Shown here: one piece after another, positions 59,958 through 61,767 of the stretch
Position numbering within the stretch: the first letter of the stretch is position 1
Layout: the number at the start of each line of letters is the position of its first letter
Assembly: GCA_025055635.1 (NCBI GenBank)
Contig: JANWWQ010000001.1
Location: forward strand, 1-61,767
Reading direction: 5' to 3'
Source: Flavobacteriales bacterium
GTDB lineage: Bacteria; Bacteroidota; Bacteroidia; CAIKAF01
DNA length: 61,767 nucleotides
Program-made: the position numbers and the translations under genes
The notes under the pieces: model-generated
Seen by the model: only the letters and a program-made list of their open reading frames with translations
What the model was told of the DNA's origin: nothing
Databases searched by the model: none

Positions 59958-61767
59958 TTACACGTGTTCCCTGGTTCGGCGGCGGCTGGGTATAGTCTCC
60001 GGAGCTTCCACCTGCGGAATGGGTTCCTTGTACTGACCAGAAGTGGATATCACGGTGCCTTTGAGATAGCGACGCAGACCGGTGCCAGCCGGAATGAGAT
60101 GACCTACAATGACATTTTCCTTGAGACCTTCCAGGGTGTCCACCTTGCCGCGAATGGCGGCTTCGTTGAGCACTTTAGTAGTTTCCTGGAAGCTGGCGGC
60201 CGAAATCCAGCTTTCGGTCTGGAGAGAGGCGCGAGTGATACCCTGGAGCACTGGCTTGGAAGTGGCAGGCATGGCGTCGCGGGCCTGAGCCAGACGCTGG
60301 TCGCGGCGGCGCAACAGAGAGTTTTCGTCCCGCAGTTTCCGTGCTGACACAATCTGGCCGGCTTTGAGCGTGGTGGAATCGCCGGGATCGGTGATTACCT
60401 TCATTCCGAACAGTTTGTTGTTCACTTCCATGAATTCAAACTTATTGACCAATTGGCCTTCTAGGAAATTGGTGTCCCCGGGCTCCACGATTTCCACTTT
60501 ACGCATCATTTGGCGCACGATTATCTCAAAGTGCTTATCGTTGATCCGCACGCCTTGCATGCGGTACACTTCCTGAATTTCATTTACCAAGTATTCCTGC
60601 ACTTCGGTGGGTCCTTTGATATCCAGGATGTCACTAGGGGAGATAGCGCCGTCGGTGAGGGGTTGACCTGCCCGCACAAAGTCGTTTTCCTGGACGAGAA
60701 TGTGACTGGTGAGGCTGATGAGATACTTATATTCCTTACCGTCGCGGCTTGTAATGATGATTTCGCGGTTACCCCGTTTCACCTTGCCTAGGCTTACGAT
60801 GCCGTCCACTTCTGCCACGACGGCAGGGTTGGAGGGGTTGCGGGCTTCAAAGAGTTCGGTCACTCTGGGTAAACCTCCCGTGATGTCGCCCACCTTACCG
60901 GATTGGCGCGGAATTTTTACCAACACTGTGCCGGCATGGATGGTTTCTCCGTCGTCCACCATGAGGTGGGCGCCGGCTGGAATATTATAGGTGCGCAGCA
61001 CTTCGCCCAGTTTGTCTACTATGCGGATGGCGGGGTTGCGGGTTTTGTCGCGACGTTCTAGGATCACTTTATCGGAGTATCCTGTGGTTTCGTCGGCTTC
61101 CAGACGGTAGGTGACGCCTTCCACTATGTTTTCGTATTCCACACGGCCTTCAAATTCCGACACAATAACGGCATTGAATGGATCCCATTCACAGATGACA
61201 TCGCCTTTGTTCACCATGTCACCGGAGTTGAAGTACAACGTGGCTCCATAGGGAAGATGGGCAGAGGTAAGAGGCATGCGGGTGTTCGGGTCTAAAATGC
61301 GCATTTCGGCCGAGCGGCCAATGATTACCATGGGTTTGCGGCCATTTTTATCAGGGGCTTCGCTGTCGGTTTTGGTTACAGTACGCAGTTCTTCAATTTC
61401 TAGGATGCCTGAATACTTGGCTTCTATGCGCGACTGAGCCGCAGAACCGCCAGCTGCACCTCCTACGTGGAAGGTACGCAGTGTTAGCTGCGTGCCGGGT
61501 TCCCCGATGGACTGGGCCGCAATCACCCCTACGGCTTCGCCAATTTCTACTAGGCGGCCGGTGGCCAAGTTTCGTCCGTAACATTTGGCACAAACTCCTT
61601 TGCGGGACTCACAAGTGAGTACGGAGCGGATTTCCACCATTTCAATAGGGGAATTTTCAATGATACGCGCCTTATCTTCATCTATTTCCTCCCCGGCTTT
61701 CACGATGCACTGTCCGGTTTCGGGATGGATCACATCTTCCAGAGCGGTGCGGCCTAAAATGCGGTCG
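59958..61767 (-). CDS. rpoC: DNA-directed RNA polymerase subunit beta' (C-terminal part; 5' end outside window)
   Basis: About 603 residues are visible and the frame is open at the right edge (it reads [18 protein letters not shown] from base 61766), so this is the C-terminal part of a protein of about 1400 residues. Recognisable beta' sequence: the zinc-binding segment [16 protein letters not shown], the bridge/trigger region [20 protein letters not shown] followed by TFHVGGAA, then [37 protein letters not shown], and [20 protein letters not shown] with [13 protein letters not shown] and [16 protein letters not shown]. The C-terminus ([20 protein letters not shown]) is short and basic. Core transcription gene; its terminator lies just downstream. 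Confidence 0.98.
   Translation of the reverse strand, partial: DRILGRTALEDVIHPETGQCIVKAGEEIDEDKARIIENSPIEMVEIRSVLTCESRKGVCAKCYGRNLATGRLVEIGEAVGVIAAQSIGEPGTQLTLRTFHVGGAAGGSAAQSRIEAKYSGILEIEELRTVTKTDSEAPDKNGRKPMVIIGRSAEMRILDPNTRMPLTSAHLPYGATLYFNSGDMVNKGDVICEWDPFNAVIVSEFEGRVEYENIVEGVTYRLEADETTGYSDKVILERRDKTRNPAIRIVDKLGEVLRTYNIPAGAHLMVDDGETIHAGTVLVKIPRQSGKVGDITGGLPRVTELFEARNPSNPAVVAEVDGIVSLGKVKRGNREIIITSRDGKEYKYLISLTSHILVQENDFVRAGQPLTDGAISPSDILDIKGPTEVQEYLVNEIQEVYRMQGVRINDKHFEIIVRQMMRKVEIVEPGDTNFLEGQLVNKFEFMEVNNKLFGMKVITDPGDSTTLKAGQIVSARKLRDENSLLRRRDQRLAQARDAMPATSKPVLQGITRASLQTESWISAASFQETTKVLNEAAIRGKVDTLEGLKENVIVGHLIPAGTGLRRYLKGTVISTSGQYKEPIPQVEAPETIPSRRRTREHV

Overview
The window is a chromosomal segment of a Bacteroidota bacterium. 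Evidence: several secreted proteins carry type IX secretion (T9SS) C-terminal sorting domains; one has SprB and PKD repeats with a gliding-motility-type C-terminus; many genes are preceded by the Bacteroidota -7 promoter element TAnnTTTG instead of a sigma70 -10 box; most genes lack Shine-Dalgarno sequences; and the division cluster has the Bacteroidota gene set. MurE carries the DNPR motif of meso-diaminopimelate enzymes. I cannot assign genus or species. The window has no insertion sequence, integrase, prophage, CRISPR array or rRNA, and one tRNA.

Layout. 1-2819: end of a giant SprB/PKD adhesin plus a small T9SS protein. 3154-5494 (-): homogentisate pathway genes hmgA-hpd, with a 56-residue membrane protein just upstream. 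5923-8120 (+): trxB and a T9SS protein. 8475-14796 (-): glycosyltransferase plus YfhO-like membrane protein, then a secreted M43 metalloprotease. 14904-17230 (+): gap, a DUF5522 protein and aroC. 17456-18430 (+): an AT-rich gene for a HARE-HTH protein with a possible PD-(D/E)XK nuclease core, the best candidate for recent gain. 18509-21908 (-): phoH-like ATPase, engB, alpha/beta hydrolase, a cysteine-rich lipoprotein.

22434-37920 (+) is a complete, translationally coupled division and cell-wall operon: mraZ, rsmH, ftsL, ftsI (PASTA-tailed), murE, mraY, murD, ftsW, murG, murC, ftsQ, ftsA, ftsZ. Its promoter overlaps three GTGG repeats in 10-bp phase that look like MraZ operator boxes. It makes lipid II from UDP-MurNAc precursors and builds the divisome; murA, murB, murF and ddl are not here. 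Next come an SGNH hydrolase, a 1413-residue T9SS subtilase and tRNA-Lys(TTT) with a strong terminator.

44285-53789 (-) is a tightly packed run: polysaccharide export lipoprotein, tyrosine autokinase with a remarkable (Gly-Tyr)12 tail, rfbC, a WecA/MraY-type transferase, a lytic transglycosylase, uvrA and a LOG-family protein. 54230-58701 (-) holds a glycosyltransferase, asnB and lpd. A LexA-like XRE/S24 regulator (58774-59592) and the 3' end of rpoC with its terminator close the window.

Points most worth a second look: the HARE-HTH/nuclease-like gene, the Tyr-rich autokinase tail, the phased MraZ boxes, promoters so close to start codons that transcripts should be nearly leaderless, and a GC-rich hairpin motif in at least two intergenic regions.
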